DNA of 64,000 nt from Methylocystis sp. L43 (GCF_015709525.1 NZ_JADNRA010000031.1:124001-188000); one strand, 5' to 3'. Positions 8,474 to 18,487 are shown, counted from the first letter of the stretch. Made by a program: numbers and translations. The notes: generated from the letters alone by a model not told the origin.

Positions 8474-9138
8474 GCATGATCGACGTGAAAGGTTTGAATT
8501 TTGCTTTTGGACAAGGCGAGTTGCGTCGTCAGGTCCTGACAAACATTCATCTTTCCATCGAAACCGGCGAAATCGTTATTCTCACCGGGCCCTCTGGCTC
8601 CGGAAAGACGACGCTGTTGACCATCTTGGGAGGACTGAGGCTTGCGACCTCCGGAAGCGTCGTCGTGCTCGGCGAGCAACTGGTGCGAAGCGAAACCAGC
8701 ACGCGGATCGCTGTGCGGCGGCAGACAGGATATATTTTTCAGCAGCACAATCTCTTCCTCTCGCTGACCGCCACAGAGAACGTCTGCATGGCGCTTGAGC
8801 TGCATGATTGCTTTTCTGAAAAGGAACGCGTCGGGCTCGCGCGTCAAATTCTGACTCAGGTCGGACTAGAGGAGCGTCTGGAGTATCGGCCCCAGCAGCT
8901 TTCTGGCGGACAGCGCCAGCGCGTTTCGATCGCCCGCGCCTTGGTTTCCAGGCCGAAGATCGTGCTCGCAGATGAGCCAACCGCATCTCTCGATAAGAAT
9001 AGCGGCCATGAGGCGGTCGAGATATTGAGAAGCCTCGCCAAGCAGAATGGAACGACGATTTTGATCGTCACCCACGACTATCGAATATTGGATATCGCCG
9101 ATCGCATCATCACCCTCGAGGATGGGATCATCAAATAA
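8470..9138 (+). CDS. DevA-like ABC transporter ATPase
   Basis: This 222-residue ATPase has Walker A GPSGSGKTT, Q-loop, signature LSGGQRQR, Walker B IVLADEPTASLD and H-loop THD. The frame is open further upstream to 8404, but the ATG at 8470 forms an ATGA overlap with the permease stop and gives the standard LolD/MacB-like length, so it is preferred. It energises the DevC-like permease. It is the last gene of the cluster; the next gene is on the other strand. Confidence 0.92.
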   Translation: MSMIDVKGLNFAFGQGELRRQVLTNIHLSIETGEIVILTGPSGSGKTTLLTILGGLRLATSGSVVVLGEQLVRSETSTRIAVRRQTGYIFQQHNLFLSLTATENVCMALELHDCFSEKERVGLARQILTQVGLEERLEYRPQQLSGGQRQRVSIARALVSRPKIVLADEPTASLDKNSGHEAVEILRSLAKQNGTTILIVTHDYRILDIADRIITLEDGIIK

Positions 9139-9201
9139 CGATTACGTCGCACCAAAGCCTTCAGTGCGTTTTCTGGCGGGAACGTCAGTTCGCACAAAGT
9201 C

Positions 9202-9891
9202 CTAGTCGCTCTCAATCAATCGGTAGCCGACGCCGGGTTCGGTCACGATGATTTTGGGCGTCGCGGCGTTTTCCTCGATCTTCGCGCGGAGCTGGCCGAT
9301 GAACACGCGCAGATATTGGCTGTCGTTCTGATGCGCCGGACCCCAAACGGTCTTGAGAATTTCTCTGTGCGTCAACGGACGGCCAGAATGTCGCGCGAGA
9401 AAAGCCAGCAGCTCGAATTCCTTCGGGGTCAGTTTCACCGGCGCGCCGTTTTTCGTCACCACGCGCTTAGGCACATTGACGACAAGCCCGTTGGCGGCGA
9501 CGCATTCTGACTCCAAAGCCATGTCCTGTGAATGACGCAAGGCCGTGCGCATGCGCGCCAGCAACTCTCCCATCGCGAATGGCTTCTCGACGTAATCATC
9601 CGCGCCGAGGTCGAGCGCCGCGATCTTTTCGGACTCCCGGTCACGCGCCGAGAGTACGATCACCGGCGTTCGTGTGAGAACTCGTAGCTTTCGCAACACC
9701 TCCTTGCCGTCCATGTCGGGAAGACCAAGGTCGAGGATGATGAGATCGGGCGAACCGGCCGAGATGGCGGCCAGCGCTTCGCGGCCGGTCCCGGCTTCAA
9801 GCACCGCGTAGCCGCTCGCCGTCAACGATGGCCGCAAGACGCGCTGTATTTGAGGTTCGTCGTCGACGACGAGGACGCGCGCGCCGCTCAT
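9202..9891 (-). CDS. kdpE: KdpE response regulator (OmpR family)
   Basis: The 229-residue protein has a receiver domain with the acidic pair Asp10-Asp11, the phosphoacceptor Asp54 in LDLGLPDMDG and the conserved Lys ~103, followed by a winged-helix DNA-binding domain. Its gene overlaps kdpD by 4 bp. In the Kdp system, phosphorylated KdpE activates the kdpFABC promoter when K+ is scarce or turgor is low. Here kdpD and kdpE sit downstream of kdpFABC on the same strand, so the operon probably reads through all of them. The plus-strand ABC cluster ends 63 bp away, convergent, with no obvious terminator hairpin between. Confidence 0.95.
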   Translation of the reverse strand: MSGARVLVVDDEPQIQRVLRPSLTASGYAVLEAGTGREALAAISAGSPDLIILDLGLPDMDGKEVLRKLRVLTRTPVIVLSARDRESEKIAALDLGADDYVEKPFAMGELLARMRTALRHSQDMALESECVAANGLVVNVPKRVVTKNGAPVKLTPKEFELLAFLARHSGRPLTHREILKTVWGPAHQNDSQYLRVFIGQLRAKIEENAATPKIIVTEPGVGYRLIESD

Positions 9892-12587
9892 GCCGCCGTT
9901 TCCTGTTTGGGCCGGCTTGCCACGGGGAAGCGCATGATGATCCTTGTTCCGCGGCGACGAACGGCAGGGCTTTGCGCGGTAATGGCGCCGCCCATGGCCT
10001 TGACCAGTCCGCGACAGATTGAGAGGCCCAGCCCGGTGCCGGCCTTGCGGCCGTCAACGCGCCCGCTGCGATAAAATTTCTCGAAAATGCGCTCGATGTC
10101 AGCTGCTTTTACGCCGGACCCTTCGTCGGTCACGGTGATGACGACGTCGCCGCCTTCGCGCCGGGCGTGAATGATCGCGCCGGCAGGTCCGCCATATTTA
10201 TGCGCATTATCGATCAGATTGAAGAGAACCTGTCCGAGCAGATTGGCGTCGCCGCGAATAGGCGGAAGGTCGGGCGCGATGCTGATCGAAGTATCCTTGC
10301 CAGGGAAAGTTTTCTTAGCTCTTTCGAGGACGCTGCGGATCACCTCGGCCACATCGACGAGATCGCTGCGCGGCGCCAGCGCGCCCGACTCGATGCGCGA
10401 CATGTCGAGCATATTGGCGATGAAGCGCGACAGACGTGCGGCCTCTTCCTCGATCGACAGCAGAAGGTCTTTGCGATCCTCCGGCGGAAGCTTCTCGCCA
10501 AGTTCGCGCAGGCTCGTCACCGCGCCGGTAATCGAGGTCAGCGGCGTGCGCAGATCATGCGACAGGGCGGAGAGCAGAATCGTCCGCAGTTTTTCATTCT
10601 CTTCGAGAGCCGCCGCCTTGACCGAGTTGCCGACGAGCATCGAACGGTCGATCGCGATCGCCGTCTGTTCAATGAGTGATGAAATCGTGCTTTCCGCGGC
10701 GGCGGAAAGCGGCTCGTCGGGCGTTTTGGGTTCGATCCCGCAAACCGCGACGACGCCGCGCGCCGTCGCGAGTGGTCGGAATTGAAACCGAACATTGGGC
10801 AGCGTATCCGTCCGCCATCCGGCGGGCTCGGATTTTTGCAGCGCCCATCGGGCGGCCGCCAGTTCGCCGGCGTCCAGTTGATCGACGGGCGGCCAGGCCG
10901 CCGCCAGTCTCAAGCCGGCGTCTTCCGGCATCAGCAGCACAACGCAGGATGCGTCGCCGGCGTTCTGAATTTGAGAAGCGGACACCCAGAGAATGTCGTC
11001 GAGCGTCGTTGTCGTCGAAAGCTTGCGAGAAAATTCAAACAGCGACTGCATGGCCTGAGACCGCTGGCGCATATTCTGAGCGTAGTTGCGCATCTTGCGC
11101 GCGAGCATCGCCGTTATGACGGCGACGACCAGCGCGACAAGGAGTGAAAGAAACTCCTGTGGTTGCGCAATGGTGAGTTCGTAGCGCGGATTGAAAAAGA
11201 AAAAGTCGCAGGCGAGAAAGGAAAGAATCGCCGCCATGATCGCGGACCACATTCCCAAGCCGACGGCGCAAAGCACGACGGGAAGGAGGAAGATCACCGA
11301 CGGATTGGCAAGTCCGAGCCAGCGGTCGAGCGCATATCCAACCATCACCGTAATCGCGACCGACACTGCGGCGCCGCCGACGCCAAGCCAATTCTCTGAC
11401 ATGGTCGGAAATTTCGGCCCGCGTCTGACGTGAGTCGCGTCGTCCTCCTGAACGATGACGTGAACCGCAATATCCGTTGATTGCCGAAGAATTTCGTCAG
11501 TTAGCGAACGCCGTAAAAATCGGGAGAAAGGCCGGGCCGGCGATCGGCCGAGCACAATCTGCGTAATATTCTCGCGTCGTGCATAGCGCAGCACTTCGCC
11601 GACGAGGTCGTCTCCCGAGACGCGCGCGATCTCACCGCCGAGCCGCTCCGCCAGACGCAATGAACGGTCGACATTTCGCACGACATCCGCAGATTGTTCT
11701 TCCTGTCCGGCGCGCTCGACGTATAGCGCAATCCATGTCGCGTTAAGGCCGGTGGCGAGGCGGGCGCCGGCGCGAACCACCTCCTCGGATTTTGCGTCGC
11801 GGCCGACGCAAACAAGCAGACGCTCCGCCGTCCCCCATGGACCCTCGATCGCCCCCTGGCGAAGGAAGTCGACCATTTGATCGTCGACCCGTTCAGCCGT
11901 TCGCCGCAAGGCGAGTTCGCGCAAGGCCGTGAGATTGCGCGGCGTGAAAAAATTCTGCGTCGCGCGTTTCGCCGTCTCGGGGATGTAGACCTTGCCATCC
12001 TTCAGCCGCTGCAGCAGTTCTTCCGGCGTGATGTCGACAAGGATGACGTCCGCAGCGTTCTGCAGGACGCGGTCCGGCACCGTCTCGCGCACCGCGACGC
12101 CTGTCACGCGCGATACGACGTCGGCGAGGCTTTCGAGATGCTGAACGTTGAGCGTCGTCCATATGTCGATGCCGACGTCAAGCAGCTCTTCGACATCCTG
12201 CCAGCGTTTGGGATGGCGGCTATCTGGCGCGTTGGTATGCGCGAGTTCGTCGACGAGGACGAGCTGAGGTTTTCGCGCCAGCGCCGCGTCGATGTCGAAT
12301 TCCTCAATGATCCGACCGCGATATTCGCATTTGCGGCGTGGCAGCGTCTCGAGACCGTTGAGGAGCGCTTGCGTCTCAGCGCGCCCGTGAGTTTCCGCTA
12401 CCCCTACGACAACATCGACGCTTTCAGCCTTGGCCGTCTGCGCGCGCGCCAGCATCGCGTAGGTTTTGCCGACGCCGGGCGCGGCGCCGAGAAAGACGCG
12501 AAGCTTCCCCTTACTCTCCTTGTCGCTCAGGGCAAGGAGCGCATCGGGATCGGGTCGGCGGTCGAAGTCTCCGTCCTCGCGGGCCAC
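9888..12587 (-). CDS. kdpD: KdpD osmosensitive K+ channel sensor histidine kinase
   Basis: At 899 residues this is a complete KdpD. Residues 26-235 form the cytosolic KdpD domain with Walker A GAAPGVGKT at 34-42 and the conserved DELAHTNAP segment. A universal-stress-protein-like domain follows (~250-370), then four membrane spans of the DUF4118 type (~395-500), a GAF-like region, the HisKA H-box SHDLRTPLTS with His at ~676 and an HATPase domain with N and G boxes (NLIDNAHKYG, GTGLGLSI). The kinase responds to low K+ and osmotic stress and phosphorylates KdpE, encoded 3' of it with a 4-bp overlap. Confidence 0.96.
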   Translation of the reverse strand: MAREDGDFDRRPDPDALLALSDKESKGKLRVFLGAAPGVGKTYAMLARAQTAKAESVDVVVGVAETHGRAETQALLNGLETLPRRKCEYRGRIIEEFDIDAALARKPQLVLVDELAHTNAPDSRHPKRWQDVEELLDVGIDIWTTLNVQHLESLADVVSRVTGVAVRETVPDRVLQNAADVILVDITPEELLQRLKDGKVYIPETAKRATQNFFTPRNLTALRELALRRTAERVDDQMVDFLRQGAIEGPWGTAERLLVCVGRDAKSEEVVRAGARLATGLNATWIALYVERAGQEEQSADVVRNVDRSLRLAERLGGEIARVSGDDLVGEVLRYARRENITQIVLGRSPARPFSRFLRRSLTDEILRQSTDIAVHVIVQEDDATHVRRGPKFPTMSENWLGVGGAAVSVAITVMVGYALDRWLGLANPSVIFLLPVVLCAVGLGMWSAIMAAILSFLACDFFFFNPRYELTIAQPQEFLSLLVALVVAVITAMLARKMRNYAQNMRQRSQAMQSLFEFSRKLSTTTTLDDILWVSASQIQNAGDASCVVLLMPEDAGLRLAAAWPPVDQLDAGELAAARWALQKSEPAGWRTDTLPNVRFQFRPLATARGVVAVCGIEPKTPDEPLSAAAESTISSLIEQTAIAIDRSMLVGNSVKAAALEENEKLRTILLSALSHDLRTPLTSITGAVTSLRELGEKLPPEDRKDLLLSIEEEAARLSRFIANMLDMSRIESGALAPRSDLVDVAEVIRSVLERAKKTFPGKDTSISIAPDLPPIRGDANLLGQVLFNLIDNAHKYGGPAGAIIHARREGGDVVITVTDEGSGVKAADIERIFEKFYRSGRVDGRKAGTGLGLSICRGLVKAMGGAITAQSPAVRRRGTRIIMRFPVASRPKQETAA

Positions 12588-12615
12588 GAAACGTCTACCT
12601 TCTAGGGCATCACCT

Positions 12616-13215
12616 TTATTTTAGGCGATCAAGAGCCAAATTCAGCAAGAGCACATTTACGCGCGGCTCGCCGATCACGCCAAGAACGCGCCCTTCGACA
12701 TTCGCTGCGACGGCGGCGCGCACCCGCGCCTCCTGCAGATTGCGGGCTTTGGCGACGGCTCCCGCCTGCGCCAGCGCGAACTGCGGTGAAATATGCGGAT
12801 CAAGGCCGGAGGCGGACGTCGTCGCGGCGTCAGCGGCGACGAAGTCAATCCGGCCGGCGGAAAATTCCGCCTCGATCGTCGCATTGACACGGTCGACAAG
12901 CTTCTTCGACGTCGGCCCGAGATTGGAGCCCATCGAGTTCGCTGCGTTGTAAGGCGCGTCGACCGTCTTGGAAGGATCAGCTGGGTCGGGGCCTGTCGTC
13001 GACGAGGGTCGGCCATGAAAATAGCGATCGGAGGCAAAATTCTGTCCGATCAGCGTCGAGCCGATCACTTTTCCGTCGCGTTCGATCAGGCTTCCATTCG
13101 CCTGCGTCGGCAGGGCGAGTTGCGCAACGCCGGTGATCGCGAGCGGATAGGCGATTCCGGTCAACGCCGTGAAAAGCACGATCATCGCGATCGCCGGACG
13201 AATTTGGGAGAGCAT
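12616..13215 (-). CDS. kdpC: K+-transporting ATPase subunit C
   Basis: This 199-residue protein has a single N-terminal membrane span (~7-29) and a periplasmic domain with the family motifs [17 protein letters not shown] and SGLDPHISP. KdpC stabilises the KdpFABC complex and raises K+ affinity. A strong AAGGAGG ribosome site (complement of 13223-13229) overlaps the kdpB stop codon and lies 7 nt before the ATG, which fixes the start and indicates coupled translation. Confidence 0.96.
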   Translation of the reverse strand: MLSQIRPAIAMIVLFTALTGIAYPLAITGVAQLALPTQANGSLIERDGKVIGSTLIGQNFASDRYFHGRPSSTTGPDPADPSKTVDAPYNAANSMGSNLGPTSKKLVDRVNATIEAEFSAGRIDFVAADAATTSASGLDPHISPQFALAQAGAVAKARNLQEARVRAAVAANVEGRVLGVIGEPRVNVLLLNLALDRLK

Positions 13216-13227
13216 CTGGGGGCCTCC

Positions 13228-15294
13228 TTACGCGAGATGAATTGCCGAAACGGCGAGGTCGATGAGCTTGATGCCGATGAAGGGCACGATCAGACCGCCG
13301 AGCCCATAGATCAGCAGATTTCGTCGCAGCAAGGCGGCGGCGCCCACGGGCCGGTAGGGGACGCCCTTCAGCGCGAGCGGGATGAGCGCGATAATGATGA
13401 GCGCGTTAAAGATCACCGCCGAGAGTATGGCCGACTGCGGCGAGGCGAGCCTCATAATGTTGATCGCTTGCAGTTCCGGATAGGCGACGACAAACAGCGC
13501 CGGAATGATCGCGAAATATTTGGCGACGTCGTTGGCGATTGAGAAACTCGTCAGCGATCCGCGCGTCATCAGCAGCTGTTTGCCGATCGCGACGATCTCG
13601 ATGAGCTTTGTCGGATCGCTGTCGAGGTCGACCATATTGCCGGCCTCGCGCGCCGCTTGCGTGCCGGTCTGCATGGCGACGCCAACGTCGGCCTGAGCGA
13701 GCGCCGGCGCGTCATTGGTGCCGTCGCCGCACATGGCGATCAGCCGGCCTCCCTGCTGCTCCTTGCGGATATAGGCGAGTTTGTCTTCGGGCTTCGCTTG
13801 CGCGATGAAGTCGTCGACTCCCGCTTCTCCGGCGATCGCCGCAGCGGTGATCGGATTGTCGCCTGTGACCATCACCGTCTTGACGCCCATCGCGCGCAAG
13901 GCGGCGAAGCGCGATTTTATGTCGGGCTTGATGATGTCTTTGAGATGAATGACGCCGAGCAGCATGCCGTTTTCCGACACGGCGAGCGGCGTGCCTCCCG
14001 AGCGCGAGATGCGCTCGACAGCGCCTTCAAAATCGACGGGAACGGATTTGACTTCCGTGGCGACGGCGTCGACGGCTCCTTTGCGCAGCGTCCGGCCGGG
14101 AAGATCCACCCCGGAAATGCGCGTATGCGCCGAAAAGGGGACGATCTGCGCGTCCGGTCCGAGGTTTGGCGTTGAAGAGTCAAGAATGCTCGTTGAGCCA
14201 AGGACGGTCTTGCCCAGAGCGACAATCGACCTGCCTTCGGGCGTTTCATCCGCGAGCGAGGCAAGCAGCGCCGCTTCGACGAAAGCATGCTCCGAGACGC
14301 CCTCGACCGGAATGAAATCATCCGCCATGCGATTGCCGAAGGTGATGGTGCCGGTCTTGTCGAGCAGCAGCGTGTCGACGTCGCCCGCCGCCTCCACGGC
14401 GCGACCCGAGGTCGCGATGACATTGAAGCGGATCAGCCGATCCATGCCGGCGATGCCGATCGCCGACAGGAGTCCGCCAATCGTCGTCGGGATCAGGCAG
14501 ACAAGCAGCGCGATCAGCACGGTGACAGAAATCGCTGCGTCAGAGTAGACCGCAAGCGGCCAAAGCGTCACGCACACGATAAGAAAAATGATAGTCAGCC
14601 CAGACAAGAGAATCGACAGCGCGAGTTCGTTCGGCGTTTTCTGCCGCTGTGCGCCCTCGACGAGCGCGATCATCCGATCGATGAAGGTCGAACCGGGCGC
14701 CATGGTGATCTTCACCTTGATCCAGTCGGAGAGAACCGTCGTGCCGCCGGTGACGGCCGAACGGTCGCCGCCCGCCTCGCGAATGACCGGCGCGGACTCG
14801 CCTGTGATCGCGGATTCATTGACCGAGGCGACGCCTTCGACCACTTCGCCGTCGCCGGGGATGAGTTCGCCCGCTTCGACCAGCACCAGATCGCCGGGCT
14901 TCAGATCGAGCGCCGACACGCCTTCATAGACGTCCTTTATCCCGCTTTTGTTTTGCGGATCGATCAGCCGCTTGGCGCGTGAATCGCTACGCGTCTTACG
15001 CAAAGCGTCGGCTTGCGCTTTGCCGCGTCCCTCCGCCACCGCTTCGGCGAAATTGGCGAATAGCACGGTGAACCACAGCCAGGCGGCGATCTGGCCCGAG
15101 AAGACGGCGGCGCCGTTCTGCGCAATGAGATCGCGCACAAATAATGCGGTGACCACCGCCGACACGATTTCCGTGACGAAGATCACCGGATTGCGCGCGA
15201 GGCGCCTCGGATCGAGCTTCCTGAAGGCGTCGACGGCGGCGCGCTTCGTGATCGCGGCGTCGAATAAGCCGGGAGCGGCGACCTTATGCGACAT
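13228..15294 (-). CDS. kdpB: K+-transporting P-type ATPase subunit B
   Basis: The 688-residue catalytic subunit has the phosphorylation motif DKTGT with Asp312, the actuator motif TGES at ~164-167, the hinge motif [14 protein letters not shown] near 515-530 and the membrane segments expected of a P-type ATPase. The sequence [20 protein letters not shown] is the typical KdpB M4 region. KdpB hydrolyses ATP to drive K+ uptake through KdpA. An AAGGAG site (15304-15309, complement) lies over the kdpA stop, so kdpA-B-C are translationally linked. Confidence 0.97.
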   Translation of the reverse strand: MSHKVAAPGLFDAAITKRAAVDAFRKLDPRRLARNPVIFVTEIVSAVVTALFVRDLIAQNGAAVFSGQIAAWLWFTVLFANFAEAVAEGRGKAQADALRKTRSDSRAKRLIDPQNKSGIKDVYEGVSALDLKPGDLVLVEAGELIPGDGEVVEGVASVNESAITGESAPVIREAGGDRSAVTGGTTVLSDWIKVKITMAPGSTFIDRMIALVEGAQRQKTPNELALSILLSGLTIIFLIVCVTLWPLAVYSDAAISVTVLIALLVCLIPTTIGGLLSAIGIAGMDRLIRFNVIATSGRAVEAAGDVDTLLLDKTGTITFGNRMADDFIPVEGVSEHAFVEAALLASLADETPEGRSIVALGKTVLGSTSILDSSTPNLGPDAQIVPFSAHTRISGVDLPGRTLRKGAVDAVATEVKSVPVDFEGAVERISRSGGTPLAVSENGMLLGVIHLKDIIKPDIKSRFAALRAMGVKTVMVTGDNPITAAAIAGEAGVDDFIAQAKPEDKLAYIRKEQQGGRLIAMCGDGTNDAPALAQADVGVAMQTGTQAAREAGNMVDLDSDPTKLIEIVAIGKQLLMTRGSLTSFSIANDVAKYFAIIPALFVVAYPELQAINIMRLASPQSAILSAVIFNALIIIALIPLALKGVPYRPVGAAALLRRNLLIYGLGGLIVPFIGIKLIDLAVSAIHLA

Positions 15295-15306
15295 CTGACA
15301 TGCTCC

Positions 15307-17016
15307 TTAGAAGGTTTTTCCGGCAAGCAGCGCGAAATGCTCGACGATGGGGCCGAGCGCGAGCGCCGGGAAATATTGCAGCAGATAGAGAACGACGATG
15401 ATGCTGAGCAGGAGGCCGATGAAGAGTGGTCCATGCGTCGGGAAAGTCCCCACTGAAGCGGCGCCCTTCTTTTTGGCCGCGAATGAACCTGCGATCGCCA
15501 ATAGGGGAATGACGAAGGCGAAACGTCCAAGCAGCATCGCGACGCCCAGCGTCGTGTTGTACCAAAGCGTATTGCCGCTCAGTCCTGCGAAGGCGGACCC
15601 ATTGTTATCGGTCGCTGAAGCGAATGCGTAGAGAATCTCGGAGAGTCCGTGCGGACCTGCATTGTTCCTACTGGCGAGGCCGGTCTGAAGCATGACTGAA
15701 ACGCCCGTGAAGACGAGAACCGTGAGCGGATAGATCAGCACCGCCAGCATCGCGAGCTTCATCTCGCGCGTTTCGATCTTTTTGCCGAGGTATTCGGGCG
15801 TGCGGCCGACCATGAGCCCGGCGATGAAAACGGCGATGATCGCCAACACCAGAAACCCATAGAGCCCGGCGCCGACGCCGCCCGGCGCAATGCTGCCCAT
15901 CAGCATGTTGAACAGGGGCACGAGGCCGCCGAGCGGCATGAAGGAGTCATGCATCGAGTTGACCGCGCCGCAGCTCGTGCCCGTGGTCGACGTGGCGAAT
16001 AGCGCGCTCATCGCAGGGCCGAAGCGGACCTCCTTGCCTTCCATATTGCCGGGCGAAGGATCGACGCCGATCTCGGTCAGCAGGGGGTTCCCGCTTGCCT
16101 CGGCCCCGTAAGCGACCAGAACGCCGGCGACAAGCACGATCATCATGGTGATGGCGATCGCACGACCTTGCCGACGGTCCGAGACGGCGTGTCCAAAGGC
16201 GAAGGCCGTCGCGAAGGGAATAACGAGCAGCGCCCAGATCTCCAGCATGTTGGAAAGAGCGTTGGGATTCTCGAATGGATGGGCGGAATTGGCGTTGAAA
16301 AAACCGCCGCCATTGGTTCCGAGTTCCTTGATCGCCTCCTGGCTGGCGACAGGTCCTATCGCGAGCGTCTGCTTCGCGCCCTCGAGCGTCGTCGCTTCGA
16401 TCGAACCCTGCAGCGTCTGCGGAACGCCGAGAGCGACGAGGGCGAGCGCAACCACGATCGAGAGCGGCAGGAGCACGTAAAGCGTCGAACGGGTGAGGTC
16501 GACCCAGAAATTGCCAATTGTCGGCGACTCCGCGCGAGACAAGCCGCGTACCAGAGCAAACGCCATCGCGAGTCCCGTCGCAGCGGACACAAAATTGTGC
16601 ACGGTGAGGCCGAGCATCTGCGTCAAGTGACTCATCGTCGACTCGCCACTGTAGTTCTGCCAATTGGTGTTGGTGACGAAGCTCAGCGACGTGTTGAAGG
16701 CGAGATCAGAAGGAACGCCGCTAAAGCTCTGAGGATTGAGCGGCAGATAAGCCTGCAGCCGCTGGAGCGCGTAAAGCGAAACAAAGCCGATCGCGCTGAA
16801 GGCCAGCATCGCCGTCGTGTAGGCAAGCCAGTTTTGCTCATGTGCAGGATCAACGCCGGCGAGTCTGTAGAAGGCGCGCTCTATGGGCGACAGGGCGGGA
16901 GAGAGCAGGCTGCGCTCGCCCGCTAAAACGCGGGAGATGTAACCGCCGAGTGGAATAGCCGCGACAATAACGGCAAGCAGGACGATGGCGATTTGCGCCA
17001 GCCCAATGGAAGTCAT
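15307..17016 (-). CDS. kdpA: K+-transporting ATPase subunit A
   Basis: This 569-residue protein is the K+-binding, channel-like subunit. It has about ten membrane spans and the four selectivity-filter loops, seen as [47 protein letters not shown] and [14 protein letters not shown]. The gene is 31 bp downstream of kdpF. The start gives the canonical KdpA N-terminus; a shorter out-of-frame ATG at 17032 is not used. Confidence 0.97.
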   Translation of the reverse strand: MTSIGLAQIAIVLLAVIVAAIPLGGYISRVLAGERSLLSPALSPIERAFYRLAGVDPAHEQNWLAYTTAMLAFSAIGFVSLYALQRLQAYLPLNPQSFSGVPSDLAFNTSLSFVTNTNWQNYSGESTMSHLTQMLGLTVHNFVSAATGLAMAFALVRGLSRAESPTIGNFWVDLTRSTLYVLLPLSIVVALALVALGVPQTLQGSIEATTLEGAKQTLAIGPVASQEAIKELGTNGGGFFNANSAHPFENPNALSNMLEIWALLVIPFATAFAFGHAVSDRRQGRAIAITMMIVLVAGVLVAYGAEASGNPLLTEIGVDPSPGNMEGKEVRFGPAMSALFATSTTGTSCGAVNSMHDSFMPLGGLVPLFNMLMGSIAPGGVGAGLYGFLVLAIIAVFIAGLMVGRTPEYLGKKIETREMKLAMLAVLIYPLTVLVFTGVSVMLQTGLASRNNAGPHGLSEILYAFASATDNNGSAFAGLSGNTLWYNTTLGVAMLLGRFAFVIPLLAIAGSFAAKKKGAASVGTFPTHGPLFIGLLLSIIVVLYLLQYFPALALGPIVEHFALLAGKTF

Positions 17017-17047
17017 GGCGAACGCCCGGCATATGCCGAGCCTCCCT

Positions 17048-17134
17048 TTAGAATTTTTCCGGATGAAGCAGCGTATAAGCGAGATAGGCGCCGAGAAGAG
17101 CGGCGACGATCAGTCCAATGACAGGTTCAAACAT
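17048..17134 (-). CDS. kdpF: KdpF small subunit of K+-transporting ATPase (28 aa)
   Basis: The 28-residue peptide begins [10 protein letters not shown] and ends LLHPEKF; the single hydrophobic span and the HPEKF tail are typical of KdpF. A TAGGAGAA ribosome site lies 8 nt upstream of the ATG. KdpF is a stabilising lipid-like subunit of the KdpFABC complex. The gene is easily missed because of its length. Confidence 0.9.
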   Translation of the reverse strand: MFEPVIGLIVAALLGAYLAYTLLHPEKF

Positions 17135-17144
17135 GCGGGTTCTC

Positions 17145-17228
17145 CTACAGGCGCCCGCAGGCCCGCGCATAGGCGCCAACGACCGCAAACAGGAAAAGAC
17201 CGAGGCCAACGTACAGAATATCGAGCAT
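17145..17228 (-). CDS. Micro-ORF 27 aa, single membrane span, upstream of kdpF
   Basis: The 27-codon frame runs from ATG to TAG, 10 bp upstream of kdpF. It begins MLDILYVGLGLF and ends YARACGRL, a short hydrophobic span with a basic C-terminus. A near-ideal ribosome site, GGAGAGGA, sits a few bases before the ATG. Its position, spacing and translation signal argue for a real kdp-operon microprotein. From memory, similar small ORFs precede kdpF in other bacteria; this was not checked. Its role is unknown. Confidence 0.62.
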   Translation of the reverse strand: MLDILYVGLGLFLFAVVGAYARACGRL

Positions 17229-17243
17229 GTGTCCTCTCCGCGC

Positions 17244-17357
17244 TCACTGGCGCGGTGAATCAATGCGCGCACGCCGCGCGCGCATCTCGTGAAACAGATT
17301 GTTCGCGATCACAAAGATAGTGGCCGCGACGCCGAGGCCAATGAGAGATAGAGGCAT
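17244..17357 (-). CDS. Micro-ORF 37 aa, single membrane span, first frame of kdp transcript
   Basis: The 37-codon frame begins MPLSLIGLGVAATIFVIANN and ends with a highly basic tail (RARRARIDSPRQ). It has one predicted membrane helix with positive charges after it, so the C-terminus is expected in the cytoplasm. It ends 15 bp before the 27-residue frame. The upstream ribosome site is weak (GTGAG). It could be a further Kdp accessory peptide or a leader peptide. Confidence 0.42.
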   Translation of the reverse strand: MPLSLIGLGVAATIFVIANNLFHEMRARRARIDSPRQ

Positions 17358-17566
17358 GAGCGCATCTCACTTTAATGTCGCGTTCTCGCTTCGGTCTTCA
17401 CCAAACGAGAATGACGAACCGCAATTTGCGCGCGAATGATGTAAGGGCGCTATTAGGATTTCGGTCGGTCGAGGCTGCTCACAGGGCGCTCGCTCGCCGG
17501 TCGTCTGGGGTGGTGAGCTAATGAAATGGATCGGCTAGGCAATTGAACGGGTGCGCCGTCTTAAAA

Positions 17567-18256
17567 TTAATTTGAAGCGGTCCTCTTGCGACGTCGCGTT
17601 CCAACGCGGGAAGTTTCCGCTCGTCTGTATGCCCTCAGAAAGACGCCAATTCCGGCGTCGACCATCGCGTCAACGGAGGTTTCGGTTCTGGGTTCGAGAC
17701 CAAGCGCCGTGTGAAGCGGCAGATCCCCGCGGACAAGACTCAGAAAATGGCTGGCGGCTTCAGTCGCGTCCGAGAACGTCAGGAGGCCGCGGGCTTTGGC
17801 CTCTTCGAGCAACGCCGCGACTCGCATGAGTTCGTTTTTCGGACCGCTTTCAAAGAACAGTCTGCAGAGTTGCGGAAAACGCATGCGCTCACTGGATATC
17901 GCCTGAAAGAACGCCATCGACTCCGGCGTCAAATACACGTCGACAAACTGCAGCGCGAAGCTTCGAAGCGCCTCGACAAGTCCGATGTCGAGATCGGGCA
18001 TCTGCAGCCTGCTGGCTTTCAGGCGGCATTCCGCTTCGATCAAATGGGCGAATAAAGCTTCCTTGCTGGGAAAGTATGCGTAGAGCGTCGCCTTCGACAC
18101 GCAAGCGGACCGCGCGATCGCGTCCATGCTCGTCTCGGCGAAGCCCTGTTCGAGGAACAATTTTCGCGCCGCCTCGATTACGGAACATTCCTTCCGTCCC
18201 GCAACATGCGCCTCTGTCGATCCTGCCGCCGCATGATCCGTCGAGGGGCTCTTCAT
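17567..18256 (-). CDS. TetR/AcrR-family transcriptional regulator
   Basis: The 229-residue protein has an N-terminal helix-turn-helix (residues ~22-68; ETSMDAIARS and CVSKATLYAYFPSKEALF) and an all-helical ligand-binding domain. The frame is open to 18415, but the ATG at 18256 has a GAGGAT ribosome site 8-9 nt upstream and gives a normal length. The gene is divergent from an RND efflux operon, and a near-perfect palindrome overlaps that operon's promoter. It is therefore probably the local repressor that responds to a pump substrate. The extra ~20 residues before the HTH are unusual but within family variation. Confidence 0.9.
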   Translation of the reverse strand: MKSPSTDHAAAGSTEAHVAGRKECSVIEAARKLFLEQGFAETSMDAIARSACVSKATLYAYFPSKEALFAHLIEAECRLKASRLQMPDLDIGLVEALRSFALQFVDVYLTPESMAFFQAISSERMRFPQLCRLFFESGPKNELMRVAALLEEAKARGLLTFSDATEAASHFLSLVRGDLPLHTALGLEPRTETSVDAMVDAGIGVFLRAYRRAETSRVGTRRRKRTASN

Positions 18257-18441
18257 GGCGGGATCCTCAATTTCAGTCTTTACAGCAGCGACGCCGCCGA
18301 CTCTTGCTTCAAGGCTCTGCCCCCGCGCCATCCGCTCTTCCCCACGCCTCCGAGCCTGAACCGGCAAAATCCGGTGGTGTGACCTATCTATCGGCCCACT
18401 TTTGAAAAGTTTCAAACTAAACGACCCAGTTCAATTTAACG

Positions 18442-18487
18442 TTGACACGCGCCAAAGGGCAAGCATAAAACTGAACCGTTCAGTTTT
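18442..18487 (+). promoter_or_regulatory. Promoter and TetR-type operator of the RND efflux operon
   Basis: A -35 box TTGACA (18442-18447) is followed after 16 bp by CATAAA (18464-18469). A 21-bp palindrome at 18467-18487 has 10-bp arms, AAAACTGAAC and GTTCAGTTTT, around one central base. It begins inside the -10 box and covers the likely start site, the classic layout for repression by a TetR homodimer. The site ends 13 bp before the chosen start of the outer-membrane factor gene. Confidence 0.72.

Noticed and set aside
11877-12605. A 242-codon plus-strand frame inside kdpD, and others within kdpB (13657-14175, 14287-14982)
   Set aside because: Antisense to well-conserved Kdp genes; composition is that of complementary-strand shadows.
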